A DNA stretch of 33,866 nt, from positions 1 to 33,866 of the forward strand of contig JAMPIG010000040.1 of assembly GCA_023662875.1 (NCBI GenBank), given 5' to 3'. Under the pieces are notes generated by a model that had not been told where the DNA came from, did no database searches, and worked only from the letters and a program-made list of their open reading frames with translations. Source of the DNA: Roseburia sp. Lineage in GTDB: Bacteria; Bacillota; Clostridia; Lachnospirales; Lachnospiraceae. The position numbers and the translations under genes are program-made. Positions 15,264 to 23,169 of this stretch are shown in pieces. Position 1 is the stretch's first letter. Each line of letters starts with the position of its first letter.

Positions 15264-17893
15264 CTTCTGTTACCTCCCGCGCTGACATTCCCGGAGCTGT
15301 TCTCCGCCGCTTCCCTCGCCGACGCGTCAGGGCTTTCGCCTGCGACTTCCAATATATGCGTCCCGGAGCCGCCTTCCGTGGTGTCCTGGATCCCGCCGAT
15401 TTCCTGAATCGTCCCCAGCCTCGGCGCCTCTCCGCTTTCCGGCGGAGCCTCCGGATTTAAGGCCTCTACCTCGTCCCGCGCCCGGACGACTGCGCCCATC
15501 TCCCCGTCGATCACGCCGCTGAATTCTCCGTCGATCACACCGTTTATATAACCCTTGATATGTCCCGACATACGGATCCTTCCTCCCGCCGGCAGCGGCT
15601 TTTGCAGCTCACGCTTTAAGGTAAACGCCGTCTTTTCGATAATAATGTCTCCCATCAGCAGAGTCTGCGGAAGTACCAGCAGCACCAGGAGGATAGAGGT
15701 TAACGTCCCTCTGCCCAGCGCCAGTCCGATGGCCGCTACCACCGCGTTGGAGGAGGTATTGCTGATGATAAAGCCTGCCGCCACGAGCATCGAGCCGCTG
15801 GTCACAATCGTAGGGAAGGCCTGATTTAAGGTCTCTACGATGGCCTCCTTGATCGGCAGGCAGGTTTTTAATTCCATATAGCGGCTGGTAATTACGATAG
15901 CGTAGTCGATGGTAGCGCCCATCTGGATCGCCGACACCACCAGATAACCGAGGAAGTACACCGATTCTCCCGTGAGATAGGGCAGGGAGAAATTCATCCA
16001 GATGCTGCCCTGGATCGAAAGCACCAGCAGCACCGGAAGCCCCGCGGACTGGAAGGTAAACAGCAGGATAATCATGACGAACAGAGCCGTCAGTACGGTA
16101 ATAATCGTATTGTCCATACCGAAGGACTCGCTGAGATCCCGGTTGCTGGTGGAGTTGCCCGCAAGCACAATGTCATCGCAGTTATAATACCGGGCTACCG
16201 TGTCACGGATCTTTTGAAGAGCCGCGTAGGTCTCCTCTCCTTCCGCCGGGACGGACAGATCCAGCACAAAACGGCTGTAGCTTTCTCCCAGCAGCTGATC
16301 CCGGGCAATGCTGATCCGGGAATAAGCGTCTGTCAGCGTCTCCTCCAGCTCGCTGTCCAGGGTAATGTTTCCGGTCTCCTTCTGATCGTAAATAAACAGG
16401 AACATATCGATCAGCGGAACCCGGTATTCATTCACGCCGTTCAGCAGCGCCCCGTAATTGCTTTGATCCACCGCATAAACGGAATACAGAAGATCCGCCA
16501 CCTCGATATCCATATCGATCAGCTCCGCAAACTCCCGGGGCGAAAGCTGCCCGGTCAGCATATAGCCGTCCATTGCCTCGATATTGGCCAGGCCCATGCA
16601 GGATTTTACCTCATCCAGAGCTTCCAGCGCCCGCAGCGCCTGTCCCTCCCTCTCGTAGTCTCCGTTAGGCACCATGACCGCCAGCTGGTTCACTGTTCCG
16701 AATTCCCGGTTCACCATGGTGACCGAAAACTTATTGTCGCTCATCTTTTTCGCTTCCAGGGCGTTTACATCGTACACATAGTTTGTCTTGCCTGAAATGA
16801 TCGCCGCCACGATTACCACGACCACAAAGATCGGCGGTACGACAAATCTGGTAAACACGCAGAACTTTCCCACCGCCGTGATCTTCGGCACAAAGCTTTT
16901 GTGATGCGAATTGTCGATGGCTCTCGCAAAGGTCAGGAGCAGCCCGGGCATCAGGAAAAACACGGAAACCAGGCTGAGCACGATCGCCTTCGCCAGAACG
17001 ATTCCCATGTCATACCCGATCCGGAACTGCATAAACATCATCGCTACCATGCCCGAGACCGTAGTCAGGGAGCTGGAGGAAATCTCGGGGATGGCCTTGC
17101 TCAGGGCGACGATCACAGCCTCTCTGGCGTCCTTATCCTCGTGCTCCTCCATAAAGCGGTGGCAGAGGATAATGGCGTAGTCCACCGCCAGGGCCAGCTG
17201 CAGCACCACGGCGATGGAATCCGTGACGAAGCTGATGGTGCCAAAGATAAAGTTGCTGCCCTTGTTCAGAATCGCCGCGACAATAAAGGTCATAAGAAAT
17301 ACCGGAATTTCCGCGTAGGTAGTAGAGGTAAACAGGAGCACCGCAACGATTACCACTCCCGCCAGTATCAGGATCAGGATCATATCCCGGTTCAAGTCGG
17401 CCGCATCCCGTTCCTCCTGCCCGATATCGGAGGAGTAATAGGTATCGTAATTTTTCAGCTCCTCCAGCACCGCGTTCAGATGCTCCTGGGAGATCGCCTC
17501 CTCCGCCTCCCCGTCAAAGGTGAGGTCAAACAGCGCCTCCATATCATGATAATGTTCTTCCGAATCGTCAAAGGTCAGCATACTGACCCCTTCCAGGGAT
17601 TCCAGGCGCTCCGCAAGCTCCTGCGCCTCCGCGAACGTCACGTTGCAAACCATGACCCTGGCTGTGCCGTAAGTAGTAAACTGCTCCTCCATCAGATCCA
17701 GGCCGATTCGGGTCTCCGTCGTCCCCGGCAGATAAGAGGTCAGGTCATTGTTTACCTTAACCTTATTCATGGAAGCGATGCTGAATAAAATCAGCATGAT
17801 AAAAATCAGATAAAATCCTTTACGCTTATCTACGATCAACGTAGACAGCTTTATCATAAAGGACTCATCCTTCTTTCCGTTTTCCTTCGTCAT
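15260..17893 (-). CDS. MMPL/RND-family transporter
   Basis: An 877-residue proton-driven transporter of the MMPL type, with two repeats of one helix plus five helices and large outside loops (about residues 45-160 and 375-545). The paired proton-relay positions are visible: LALAVDYAIILCHRF in the first half and MGATIDYAIVITSRYM in the second. The ATG at 17893 is chosen because GGAAGGG lies upstream and the longer frame would translate a palindromic repeat. An unusual tail of about 100 residues begins with six G-x-phi-x tetrapeptides (777-800), then becomes E/S/G-rich. It probably exports a lipid, peptide or other amphiphile, under control of the divergent TetR gene. Confidence 0.92.
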   Translation of the reverse strand: MTKENGKKDESFMIKLSTLIVDKRKGFYLIFIMLILFSIASMNKVKVNNDLTSYLPGTTETRIGLDLMEEQFTTYGTARVMVCNVTFAEAQELAERLESLEGVSMLTFDDSEEHYHDMEALFDLTFDGEAEEAISQEHLNAVLEELKNYDTYYSSDIGQEERDAADLNRDMILILILAGVVIVAVLLFTSTTYAEIPVFLMTFIVAAILNKGSNFIFGTISFVTDSIAVVLQLALAVDYAIILCHRFMEEHEDKDAREAVIVALSKAIPEISSSSLTTVSGMVAMMFMQFRIGYDMGIVLAKAIVLSLVSVFFLMPGLLLTFARAIDNSHHKSFVPKITAVGKFCVFTRFVVPPIFVVVVIVAAIISGKTNYVYDVNALEAKKMSDNKFSVTMVNREFGTVNQLAVMVPNGDYEREGQALRALEALDEVKSCMGLANIEAMDGYMLTGQLSPREFAELIDMDIEVADLLYSVYAVDQSNYGALLNGVNEYRVPLIDMFLFIYDQKETGNITLDSELEETLTDAYSRISIARDQLLGESYSRFVLDLSVPAEGEETYAALQKIRDTVARYYNCDDIVLAGNSTSNRDLSESFGMDNTIITVLTALFVMIILLFTFQSAGLPVLLVLSIQGSIWMNFSLPYLTGESVYFLGYLVVSAIQMGATIDYAIVITSRYMELKTCLPIKEAIVETLNQAFPTIVTSGSMLVAAGFIISNTSSNAVVAAIGLALGRGTLTSILLVLLVLPQTLLMGDIIIEKTAFTLKRELQKPLPAGGRIRMSGHIKGYINGVIDGEFSGVIDGEMGAVVRARDEVEALNPEAPPESGEAPRLGTIQEIGGIQDTTEGGSGTHILEVAGESPDASAREAAENSSGNVSAGGNRR

Positions 17894-17927
17894 AATCCGT
17901 TTCCCTTCCTTGTTGTGTTTTCTTCTG

Positions 17928-17970
17928 CTTCGCAGATTCTGTTGTTCGTGACAATCGAATTTTTGCGAAG
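17928..17970. repeat. Degenerate inverted repeat related to the palindromic family
   Basis: CTTCGCAGATTCTGTTG faces GACAATCGAATTTTTGCGAAG, the latter split here as GACAATCGAATT plus TTTGCGAAG, around TTCGT. The right half resembles the left arm of the full elements (GACAATAGAATT..GCGAAG). It lies in the leader of the MMPL gene. Confidence 0.5.
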
Positions 17971-17998
17971 TATAAAGGATCTGATTCCTATGATTCAA
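17969..17998 (-). promoter_or_regulatory. Candidate promoter of the MMPL-GLUG operon
   Basis: On the minus strand TTGAAT (17998-17993), an 18-bp spacer and TATACT (17974-17969). The start of transcription would fall near 17962, about 70 bp before the MMPL ATG. Confidence 0.55.
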
Positions 17999-18007
17999 GG
18001 GCTATCG

Positions 18008-18080
18008 TAGAATCAAAAATCCGATTCTATGATCTAAGGTCTCTTGTTGACATCAGTGTCTTTTACTGGACAGATGTTGA
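18008..18080. promoter_or_regulatory. Candidate TetR operators between the divergent genes
   Basis: Two imperfect palindromes. TAGAATC-N8-GATTCTA (18008-18029) extends to ATC.TAGAATC on each side. A second (18047-18080) pairs TTGACATCAGTGTC with GGACAGATGTTGA and overlaps the -35 of the tetR promoter. A TGTCCAGTAA word from the second site recurs inverted at 18176-18185. Either could bind the TetR dimer; which one does is not decidable here. Confidence 0.45.
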
Positions 18081-18105
18081 TTTTTGCTTTTGAAGCTATT
18101 ATAAT
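18077..18105 (+). promoter_or_regulatory. Promoter of the TetR-family gene
   Basis: TTGATT (18077-18082), a 17-bp spacer and a consensus TATAAT (18100-18105). Confidence 0.65.
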
Positions 18106-18276
18106 AAAGCAGAATAGAAAGGCAATACACATTTTTGGCGCGGCTGTGCATTTATCGACACTTTGCGGATTTTGTGTCCAGTAATTTACAATTTTTTAAG
18201 AAATTCGGTTCGGAAAGGAATGGCGATTGCCATAATTGCAAGGGTGGTCAACTGTTCTTTGGATAAGGAGAGCGGC

Positions 18277-18852
18277 ATGATGGGAAATGATAAGAAAGAC
18301 GGCACCGACCGGCGCGTCCGCAGGACACGCGCCCTGCTGCAGCAGGGACTGATACAGCTGATGGAGACAAAGGATGTCAAGGACATTTCCGTAAAGGAGT
18401 TATCCGATCTCGCCGATATCAACCGCGGGACATTTTATCTGCATTACACGGATATTTATGATATGCTGGAGAAGATGGAGGATGAGCTTTTTCGGGAATT
18501 CAACGAAATTCTGGATCGCACGCTTACCAGGGTGCCGGATTCCTCGGAGACAACGCTGAACGAGATCTTCGCCTTTCTGGAGCGCCACAGGGCCTTCGCC
18601 AGAGTCACCATGGGCCCTCATGGGGATCTGACCTTTGTAAATAAGCTGAAAAAACTGGTGCAGGAGCGCCTTTACAGTATCCTGACAGTGGCCCAGAAGG
18701 AACAGGATCTCGTCTATATCGAATCCTTTATCGTTTCCGGCTGTACCGGCGTTATCGAGACCTGGCTCAATCATCCGGATCCCAGGCCGCCGGAGGAAAT
18801 TGCCGCTATCTGCGAGGGGCTGCTGAGGAAGGGGTTTCATCTGGTGGAGTGA
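18277..18852 (+). CDS. TetR-family transcriptional regulator
   Basis: A protein of about 191 residues. The N-terminal helix-turn-helix is clear: RRTRALLQQGLIQLME, then ISVKELSDLADINRGTFYLHY, matching the TetR signature for helices 2-4. The C-terminal ligand domain contains SFIVSGCTGVIETWL, typical of the subgroup next to MMPL or YhgE-like genes. ATG at 18277 (or 18280) follows AAGGAG; the longer upstream frame is rejected. It is divergent from the MMPL-GLUG operon with about 380 bp between them and palindromes in the spacer, so repression of that operon and of itself is the likely role. The ligand is probably related to the exported compound. Confidence 0.9.
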   Translation: MMGNDKKDGTDRRVRRTRALLQQGLIQLMETKDVKDISVKELSDLADINRGTFYLHYTDIYDMLEKMEDELFREFNEILDRTLTRVPDSSETTLNEIFAFLERHRAFARVTMGPHGDLTFVNKLKKLVQERLYSILTVAQKEQDLVYIESFIVSGCTGVIETWLNHPDPRPPEEIAAICEGLLRKGFHLVE

Positions 18853-18911
18853 TATCGCTTCCGGCGTCTGGGGCGGCGTGATGCAAATAATTCTGTCAGG
18901 AGAGGAGATTT

Positions 18912-19313
18912 ATGGGAAGATTTTTATATTGGATTGTGGAAAAGATCGCGGAGGCGCACAGCTGGCTTTTAAGGCTGAACGATGCGTACGAGTACAATTT
19001 TACGGATAAGGAGCTGCATTTTCTGATCATCGGCGTGATGGGAATGCTGATGGTCTTCGTCGTACATCCTGTTTTCAAGTGGTTGGCGAGGCATAATCAT
19101 ATTATGGTGATCAGCTGGATCTATGTGTTTACTCTGGTTTTAGTCATCACCTTCGCCATCGAAATCGGACAGCGCGTCACCCATACGGGAGTTATGGAAT
19201 TTGCGGATATTGTGTTCGGCGTATTTGGATTTCTGGCGATGTTTCTGGTCTTCTCCGTGATCCGGGGGCTCTATCATGTGATTTTGCGGGCGATACGGAA
19301 GCGGGAGAATTGA
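18912..19313 (+). CDS. VanZ-like small membrane protein
   Basis: A 133-residue protein with about three to four hydrophobic segments (38-55, 73-93 and 103-125). FAIEIGQRVTHTG followed by FADIVFGVFGF resembles the E..Q...R..D...N..G core of VanZ-type proteins, although the usual Asn is not obvious. AGGAGAGGAG precedes the ATG. It lies 59 bp after the tetR gene on the same strand and 21 bp before a small hypothetical gene, so it may be co-transcribed with either. The family's biochemical function is poorly known, and teicoplanin resistance applies only to one member. Confidence 0.6.
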   Translation: MGRFLYWIVEKIAEAHSWLLRLNDAYEYNFTDKELHFLIIGVMGMLMVFVVHPVFKWLARHNHIMVISWIYVFTLVLVITFAIEIGQRVTHTGVMEFADIVFGVFGFLAMFLVFSVIRGLYHVILRAIRKREN

Positions 19314-19334
19314 TACCGGGAAGGGAGGAGTGAT

Positions 19335-19550
19335 ATGAGGACGGACGCAAAAGAATATATGGATTCTGTGGCCGAAGTAATTGCCGTTAAGTATCCTATA
19401 TCGGAATTAGAGTCATACAAAATGGTAAAAAAATCTTTCTTATATGATTCATTAGTCAAATTTTCGGAGGAGACGCTCCATGACGATATAGAAACGAACG
19501 CCGATTTTATTTATCAGGATTATATGGCGGAAAGGTTATTGGAAATGTAG
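19335..19550 (+). CDS. Small hypothetical protein
   Basis: A 71-residue acidic protein, entirely soluble and probably helical (EYMDSVAEVIAVKYPISE, HDDIETNADFIYQDYMAERL). A good ribosome binding site, GGGAGGAG, lies six bases before the ATG, which is the main reason to believe it. The family is not recognised. It follows the VanZ-like gene by 21 bp. Base composition becomes AT-richer within it. Confidence 0.55.
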   Translation: MRTDAKEYMDSVAEVIAVKYPISELESYKMVKKSFLYDSLVKFSEETLHDDIETNADFIYQDYMAERLLEM

Positions 19551-19707
19551 AATCAAAAACTGCCGAAATGTAACAGTAGCATTTTGCGAATAATTATGTT
19601 AAAATAGCAGTTACAGTGCAGGGAGCGCTGTGGCTGCTGTTTTTATGACAATAATTAAGGTATGGGCCTGCCATGCGAATCGACAGAGCAGGCGGATAGG
19701 AGTATAG

Positions 19708-21189
19708 ATGACAAAGGTAATCGGCGTAAGATTTCGGACGGCGGGGAAGATTTATTTTTTTGATCCCCTGAATTTTGAGATAAAGCGGGGCGATCATGTG
19801 ATCGTGGAAACCGCGAGGGGGATTGAGTTTGGTACAGTGATGGCGGGAATTACCGAGGTGGAGGACGAGAAGGTCGTACAACCGCTGAAGCCGGTGATCC
19901 GCCTGGCCAACCAGCGGGATCTGGAGCAGGAGGCCGGGAACAAGGTCAGGGAAAAAGAGGCTTTCCGGATCTGTCAGGAAAAGATTCGGAAGCATGAGCT
20001 GGATATGAAGCTGATCGATGTGGAGTATACCTTTGACAACAACAAGGTTCTCTTTTATTTCACGGCGGACGGAAGAATTGACTTCCGGGAGCTGGTCAAG
20101 GATCTGGCCAGCGTCTTTAAGACGAGGATTGAGCTGCGGCAGATCGGCGTGAGGGATGAGACGAAGATTGTCGGCGGGATCGGTATCTGCGGGCGGCCGC
20201 TCTGCTGTCACAGCTATCTTTCGGATTTTATCCCGGTGTCGATCAAGATGGCGAAGGAGCAGAATCTGTCCCTGAACCCCACAAAGATATCCGGGGTCTG
20301 CGGCAGGCTGATGTGCTGCCTGAAGAATGAGGAGGAGACCTACGAGGAGCTGAACCGAAGGCTGCCGGGAATCGGGGATTATGTGACGACTGAGGAAGGG
20401 CTGCGGGGTCAGGTGCAGAGCGTCAATGTGCTCAGGCAGTTGGTAAAGGTTCTCGTAGAGGACGGCGACGAGAAGGAGCTGAAGGAATATCCGGCGGAGA
20501 AGCTTCAGTTCAGGCGTCGGCGCGGCAAGAAGGAGAAAACGGAGCTTTCCAGGGAGGAGCTGCGCGAGCTGGAAAAGCTGGAGGAAGAAGAAAAGCAGGG
20601 AAAAGAGGGCGAGGAGACTCGTGAGGAAGGCCAGCGCCAGGGCGGCAAGGGACGCCGGGAGCGCGGGAACCGCCGCCGGGAAGACGGGGGAAACGGTCGA
20701 CAGAACGGTGAGCGCGAGGAGCGGAATCATCGAGAGGAGTCCGGAAGCGATCGTCAGAACGGCGAGCGCGGGGATCGGAATCGCCGAGAAGACGGCGGAA
20801 GCGGCAGACAGGATGGCGAGCCGGGAGAGCGGGATCGTCGCCGGGATCGCCGGGATGAGGTCGGAAATTATAGATCGGATGGGAATCGGGAAGGCCGGGA
20901 GCATCGTCAGGACGGTAGGAATCGTCGGGACGAGAGCGGAAATAACGGGTCGGACGGGGAGCCGCGCCGGGAGCGTGGAAACCGTCGCCGGGAGGAGGAC
21001 GGAGGTCTTCGTCAGGAAGAACACCGGGAGGATGAGAGCACCCGTCAGGAAAATGCACAGTTTGAGGAAAGAAATCCGCAGGAGAGTGAGCAGAGGCAGA
21101 AGCGTCGGCACAGAAACCGCTATAACAGGCGGAGGCAGGACGGACAGGAAGGACAGACAAAGCGTGATGACAATCAGCCTGAAGGATAA
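19708..21189 (+). CDS. ricT: RicT/YaaT (PSP1 family) with long charged C-terminal tail
   Basis: A 493-residue protein. Residues 1-270 are a complete PSP1/RicT domain: VIGVRFRTAGKIYFFDP at the N-terminus, then the conserved cysteine motifs GICGRPLCC and GVCGRLMCC. In Bacillus, RicT forms an iron-sulfur RicAFT complex with RNase Y that affects mRNA processing and the phosphorelay. The Bacillus protein ends near residue 275; here some 220 extra residues follow, rich in R, E, G, D, Q and N, with units such as RRDRRDE and NRREDGGSGRQ. The tail looks disordered and could bind RNA. trmN6 starts inside its last codons, as in the conserved ricT-trmN6 neighbourhood. Confidence 0.93.
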   Translation: MTKVIGVRFRTAGKIYFFDPLNFEIKRGDHVIVETARGIEFGTVMAGITEVEDEKVVQPLKPVIRLANQRDLEQEAGNKVREKEAFRICQEKIRKHELDMKLIDVEYTFDNNKVLFYFTADGRIDFRELVKDLASVFKTRIELRQIGVRDETKIVGGIGICGRPLCCHSYLSDFIPVSIKMAKEQNLSLNPTKISGVCGRLMCCLKNEEETYEELNRRLPGIGDYVTTEEGLRGQVQSVNVLRQLVKVLVEDGDEKELKEYPAEKLQFRRRRGKKEKTELSREELRELEKLEEEEKQGKEGEETREEGQRQGGKGRRERGNRRREDGGNGRQNGEREERNHREESGSDRQNGERGDRNRREDGGSGRQDGEPGERDRRRDRRDEVGNYRSDGNREGREHRQDGRNRRDESGNNGSDGEPRRERGNRRREEDGGLRQEEHREDESTRQENAQFEERNPQESEQRQKRRHRNRYNRRRQDGQEGQTKRDDNQPEG

Positions 21190-21904
21190 CGAGAGACTGG
21201 ACGATCTACAGCGCAACGGCTATCGGATTATCCAGAATCCGAAAAAGTTCTGCTTTGGAATGGACGCGGTATTGCTGACAGGGTTTGCCCGTGCGAACCC
21301 GAAGGACAGGCTGCTGGATCTGGGGACGGGGACGGGAATCATCCCGATCCTGATGGAGGCGAAGTATCACTGCGCGCATCTGGTCGGCCTGGAAATCCAG
21401 CCGGAGAGCGCGGATATGGCCGCCAGAAGCGTAGCGTTGAACGGCCTGTCGGAAAGAATAGAGATTGTAACAGGAGACATCAAAGAGGCAGACATTCTTT
21501 TTCCGTCTGCTTCTTTTGATTGCGTTACCTGTAACCCGCCTTATATAATCGGGCGGCACGGTATTGTGAATCCGGAGGAACCGAAGGCCATCGCCCGACA
21601 TGAGATACTCTGTACCTTTGAGGATGTGGCCTCCCGGACAGCGAAGCTTCTGAAGCCGGGGGGACGCTTTTTCCTGGTACATCGCCCTTTCCGGTTGGCG
21701 GAGATTCTCGTGACGTTGGTGAGGTACGGGCTGGAGCCGAAGCGGATGCAGCTGGTCTATCCGTATGTGGATAAGGAGCCGAACATGGTTTTCATCGAGG
21801 CTGTCCGGGGCGGGAAGCCCCGCATGATCGTGGAGAAGCCGCTGATCGTGTTCCGGGAGCCGGGGGTTTATATGCCGGAGATTCGGGAGGTCTACGGCTA
21901 CTGA
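21167..21904 (+). CDS. trmN6: tRNA1(Val) (adenine-N6)-methyltransferase-like protein (TrmN6/YabB)
   Basis: A 245-residue class I SAM-dependent methyltransferase. SAM motif I is DLGTGTGIIPI (about 47-57), the acidic strand end is GLEIQ, and the catalytic NPPY tetrapeptide is near residue 123, marking N6-adenine or related methylation. The N-terminus ERLDDLQRNGYRIIQNPKKF is characteristic of the YabB/TrmN6 family. The frame is open far upstream, but the ATG at 21167, overlapping the ricT stop by 23 bp, matches family starts; a GTG at 21164 is an alternative. The likely substrate is A37 of a tRNA, by family analogy only. Confidence 0.9.
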   Translation: MTISLKDNERLDDLQRNGYRIIQNPKKFCFGMDAVLLTGFARANPKDRLLDLGTGTGIIPILMEAKYHCAHLVGLEIQPESADMAARSVALNGLSERIEIVTGDIKEADILFPSASFDCVTCNPPYIIGRHGIVNPEEPKAIARHEILCTFEDVASRTAKLLKPGGRFFLVHRPFRLAEILVTLVRYGLEPKRMQLVYPYVDKEPNMVFIEAVRGGKPRMIVEKPLIVFREPGVYMPEIREVYGY

Positions 21905-21914
21905 GGTGTGCAGG

Positions 21915-22110
21915 GATTTTATTCCCGCGAGCAATGAGCCAAGCCAACACAGTTGGCTTTGTGCCAGTGTTTGCATAGGACATAAAGTCAGCAAGCTGAC
22001 TTGGCGAATGCTGAGAGGGTCGATACCATAGCGTTCCTCGGGCGCATTGCGCTTGTAACGATTCAAATTTCATGTCCCGCTGCTTGCGGCGGGGTTAATG
22101 GCTGAGTCAG
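21915..22110. other. Structured noncoding spacer after trmN6
   Basis: Contains several tight hairpins: AGCCAAC-ACA-GTTGGCT near 21939, AGTCAGC-AA-GCTGACT near 21988, and CCGC-TGCTT-GCGG near 22078. The short frames across it look accidental. It could be a repeat element or a structured RNA. No U tract typical of a terminator follows the hairpins. Confidence 0.4.
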
Positions 22111-22160
22111 GCGTATAAAGCTGAAGCGCGCGAAGGGTATTACGGGAAGATATATGGAAA

Positions 22161-22216
22161 TGTAAGAAAGATGTAAGAAAATACCCCGCCGATTTGTAAG
22201 GAAAGACGGATATTCT
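22161..22216 (+). promoter_or_regulatory. Direct-repeat response-regulator boxes and promoter of the two-component genes
   Basis: TGTAAGAAA occurs at 22161 and 22172 (11-bp period), and TGTAAGGAAA at 22195. Such 11-bp direct repeats are typical of OmpR/PhoB-class sites. TATTCT at 22211-22216 is a candidate -10 with no good -35, fitting an activator-dependent promoter. Confidence 0.55.
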
Positions 22217-22225
22217 GATTCATGA

Positions 22226-22257
22226 CAATAGAATTTTGCGAAGCGTTAATTCTATTG
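22226..22257. repeat. AATAGAATT palindromic element, copy 2
   Basis: CAATAGAATTTTGCG faces CGTTAATTCTATTG around AAG. It is preceded by GATTCATGA, as is copy 3. It lies in the presumed leader of the response regulator gene. Confidence 0.75.
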
Positions 22258-22470
22258 CATCAGCCTTTGGATTCAGCGGGAGCAAAACCTGCGGGGCGGA
22301 CGAAAAGCGATTGCGGTGTGCCGCCTGACAAGGTAAGCGGAAGCTATTGCAATGTGCCGTCTGACGGAGATGAGCGGGATTGTGGCGGCAATCCATACAT
22401 GTGAGGAAACAGGAAGATCATTTTTCTGGTTCCTGACAGGAACGGCAAGGGACACCGGGAGAGGATGATC

Positions 22471-23169
22471 ATGAGCGACTGTATCTTGGTAGTGGATGAC
22501 GACAGGGAGATTGTGAAGGCTATCGCGATCCTGTTGGAGGGGGAAGGGTATGAGGTGCTGAAAGCCTATGACGGACTGGAAGCCCTGGATATCCTGGCCT
22601 CCCGGCAGGTGCGGCTGGTGCTGATCGACGTGATGATGCCAAAGCTGGACGGTCTGTCGGCGCTGATGCGCATCCGGGAGAAGCAGAATATTCCGGTGAT
22701 CGTCCTGAGCGCTAAGAGCGAGGATACGGACAAGATTCTGGGCTTATCCATGGGAGCGGACGACTATGTGTCGAAGCCCTACAATCCCCAGGAGCTGGCG
22801 GCCCGGGTGAAAAGCCAGCTCCGTCGGTATACCAGTCTGGGCGATATCCACGCGGGAAGCCGGATCGGCGAGATTCGGAATGGCAGGCTTCTTTACCGCA
22901 CAGATGAAAAGATTCTCTATGCGGACGGAGAGCCGGTCAGGCTGACTGCGAAGGAAACCGGTATCGTCGAGCTGCTGATGCGCAATCTCGGCCGGGTCTT
23001 CCCGGCGGAGGAGATCTACCGCCGTGTCTGGGACGAGGAGGCCTTTTCCTCGGAAAATACGGTGATGGTGCATATCCGCCGCATCCGCGAAAAGCTGGAG
23101 CTGAATCCCAAAGAGCCAGAATATTTAAAGGTGGTGTGGGGAATTGGATACAAAATGGAAAAGCATTAA
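22471..23169 (+). CDS. OmpR-family response regulator
   Basis: A 232-residue protein. The receiver domain has acidic residues DDD (9-11), phospho-acceptor Asp53 in LIDVMMPKLDG, Ser80 in VIVLSAK and Lys102 in VSKPYNP. A winged-helix domain follows (RLTAKETGIVELLMRN, MVHIRRIREKLE, VWGIGYKM). The ATG at 22471 has GGAGAGG six bases upstream; an ATG at 22465 is too close to it. The kinase gene overlaps its end by 26 bp. Direct TGTAAGAAA repeats 270 bp upstream suggest that it activates its own operon. Confidence 0.93.
   Translation: MSDCILVVDDDREIVKAIAILLEGEGYEVLKAYDGLEALDILASRQVRLVLIDVMMPKLDGLSALMRIREKQNIPVIVLSAKSEDTDKILGLSMGADDYVSKPYNPQELAARVKSQLRRYTSLGDIHAGSRIGEIRNGRLLYRTDEKILYADGEPVRLTAKETGIVELLMRNLGRVFPAEEIYRRVWDEEAFSSENTVMVHIRRIREKLELNPKEPEYLKVVWGIGYKMEKH

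Noticed and set aside
19594-21216. 540-residue open frame antisense to ricT
   Set aside because: It is leucine- and proline-rich, as expected opposite the RicT tail, and has no recognisable motif, while ricT is certain.
21206-22066. 286-residue minus-strand frame reaching into the spacer after trmN6
   Set aside because: Most of it is antisense to trmN6. The part in the spacer (NAPEERYGIDPLS and following) lacks a ribosome binding site and overlaps hairpins; it is treated as noncoding.
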